DNA from: Pseudomonas sp. CROZ-RG-20F-R04-15
GTDB lineage: Bacteria; Pseudomonadota; Gammaproteobacteria; Pseudomonadales; Pseudomonadaceae
Direction: 5' to 3'
Length of the DNA stretch: 64,000 nt
Assembly: GCF_022662375.1 (NCBI RefSeq)
Contig: NZ_JAKNQL010000007.1
Location: 210,016 to 274,015, forward strand
Positions 63,739 through 64,000 of the stretch are shown piece by piece (position 1 is the first letter of the stretch; each line of letters starts with the position of its first letter). The notes under the pieces are model-generated. The model made no database searches, was not told where the DNA came from, and saw nothing but the letters and a program-made list of their open reading frames with translations. The translations under genes and the position numbers were made by a program.

Positions 63739-63768
63739 GGGTTTTTCAACGCAGCTCATTTTTTGAAG

Positions 63769-63894
63769 TGCGCAAGAAGTTGCGCAGTGACTTTCTTTTT
63801 TTCCTCGGGTGAATGCCCTGTAGCCCACGTCGTTATTGGCCTCTAGCCAAGTGCGCAACTTCTTGCACACCACTGCGCAAGAAGTTGCGCACTT
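63769..63894. repeat. Three hairpin copies of TGCGCAA-GAAG-TTGCGCA
   Basis: Copies at 63769-63786 and 63874-63891 are perfect 7-bp hairpins with a GAAG loop. The copy at 63852-63868 is inverted (loop CTTC, one mismatch). The second and third together form a perfect 18-bp stem (63849-63866 with 63877-63894, 10-nt loop) followed by TT, which would also terminate transcription. The rest of 63739-64000 shows no gene. Confidence 0.75.
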
Positions 63895-64000
63895 TTCTAT
63901 GTTTTGTTCGGATTAAACATCAGAGCAATTGAAATGGCGCGTTTAAAGCCTTGATCTGTATGGGTTGCATGAAAGCTGGCATGAATTTTGATGGCTCATG

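Overview
The window is high-GC chromosomal DNA from a Pseudomonas, most likely of the P. fluorescens group. I infer this from the overall gene content, from REPIN-type repeats built on GTGGGAGCGAGC, from the Pseudomonas-restricted small protein families (DUF6124, DUF6555, DUF2790), and from the dense antisense ORF shadows typical of GC-rich pseudomonad genes. There is no rRNA, tRNA, CRISPR array or complete prophage.

Layout. 1-5.1 kb: the end of a Cus-type copper/silver RND efflux operon (cusC tail, cusB, cusA, cusF; overlapping genes and a terminator). 5.4-9.2 kb: an AraC regulator divergent from a SnoaL-like protein, then a truncated CynR-like LysR gene, a small tyrosine recombinase and an intact LysR gene. 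9.2-15.5 kb: a leftward redox/hydrolase cluster of two alpha/beta hydrolases (one broken by a single in-frame amber codon), a carboxymuconolactone decarboxylase-like protein, a cupin, and two paralogous aldo/keto reductases around an exported flavodoxin. 15.8-18.1 kb: two DUF6124 cassettes around a small toxin/immunity-like remnant. 18-31 kb: mixed housekeeping and accessory genes, including an amino-acid permease with a GlxA-type regulator, a HEAT-repeat protein, an ABC exporter and small lipoproteins. 31-39.5 kb: a fasciclin protein, a DUF2790 protein, a LysR regulator and an EmrAB/OMF efflux operon with an aldo/keto reductase and a divergent TetR. 39.5-48.8 kb: a Mug glycosylase, TspO, a hydrolase, a CSS-EAL phosphodiesterase, a phosphatase-autotransporter fusion, an AraC regulator and a 2OG-Fe(II) oxygenase. 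49-50.6 kb: a lower-GC island with a 5'-truncated polymorphic-toxin tail and a DUF7079-like immunity gene. 50.7-51.4 kb: a third DUF6124 cassette. 51.4-56.7 kb: a chaperone-usher pilus operon. 57-59 kb: SseB-like and orphan genes. 59-61.7 kb: an ECF sigma/anti-sigma pair divergent from a Tat-exported phosphoesterase and a cupredoxin. 61.8-63.7 kb: a TetR/MFS divergent pair, followed by repeated hairpins.

Most interesting signal. Each of the three DUF6124 genes (16175, 17707 and 51021 leftward) is preceded by a structured leader of about 350 nt. The three leaders can be aligned by hand. An outer stem touching the ribosome-binding site has unrelated sequence in each copy but complementary arms every time. 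An inner stem changes compensatorily (CTACTAA/TTAGTAG in one copy, CTACCAA/TTGGTAG in two). The same heptamer is displayed again in the loop of an upstream hairpin, so two exclusive pairings are possible. A distal block of about 56 nt is almost identical in all copies. This looks like a translation-controlling structured RNA, or a mobile structured DNA element, attached to an uncharacterised protein family. I know no named element that matches it.

Other points. Two truncated toxin/effector tails each end at a copy of a short palindrome centred on GGCC that recurs at least seven times in the window. The ECF sigma operon and its likely target face each other across a long inverted repeat carrying mirror-image GGAATAA-N16-GTT elements.
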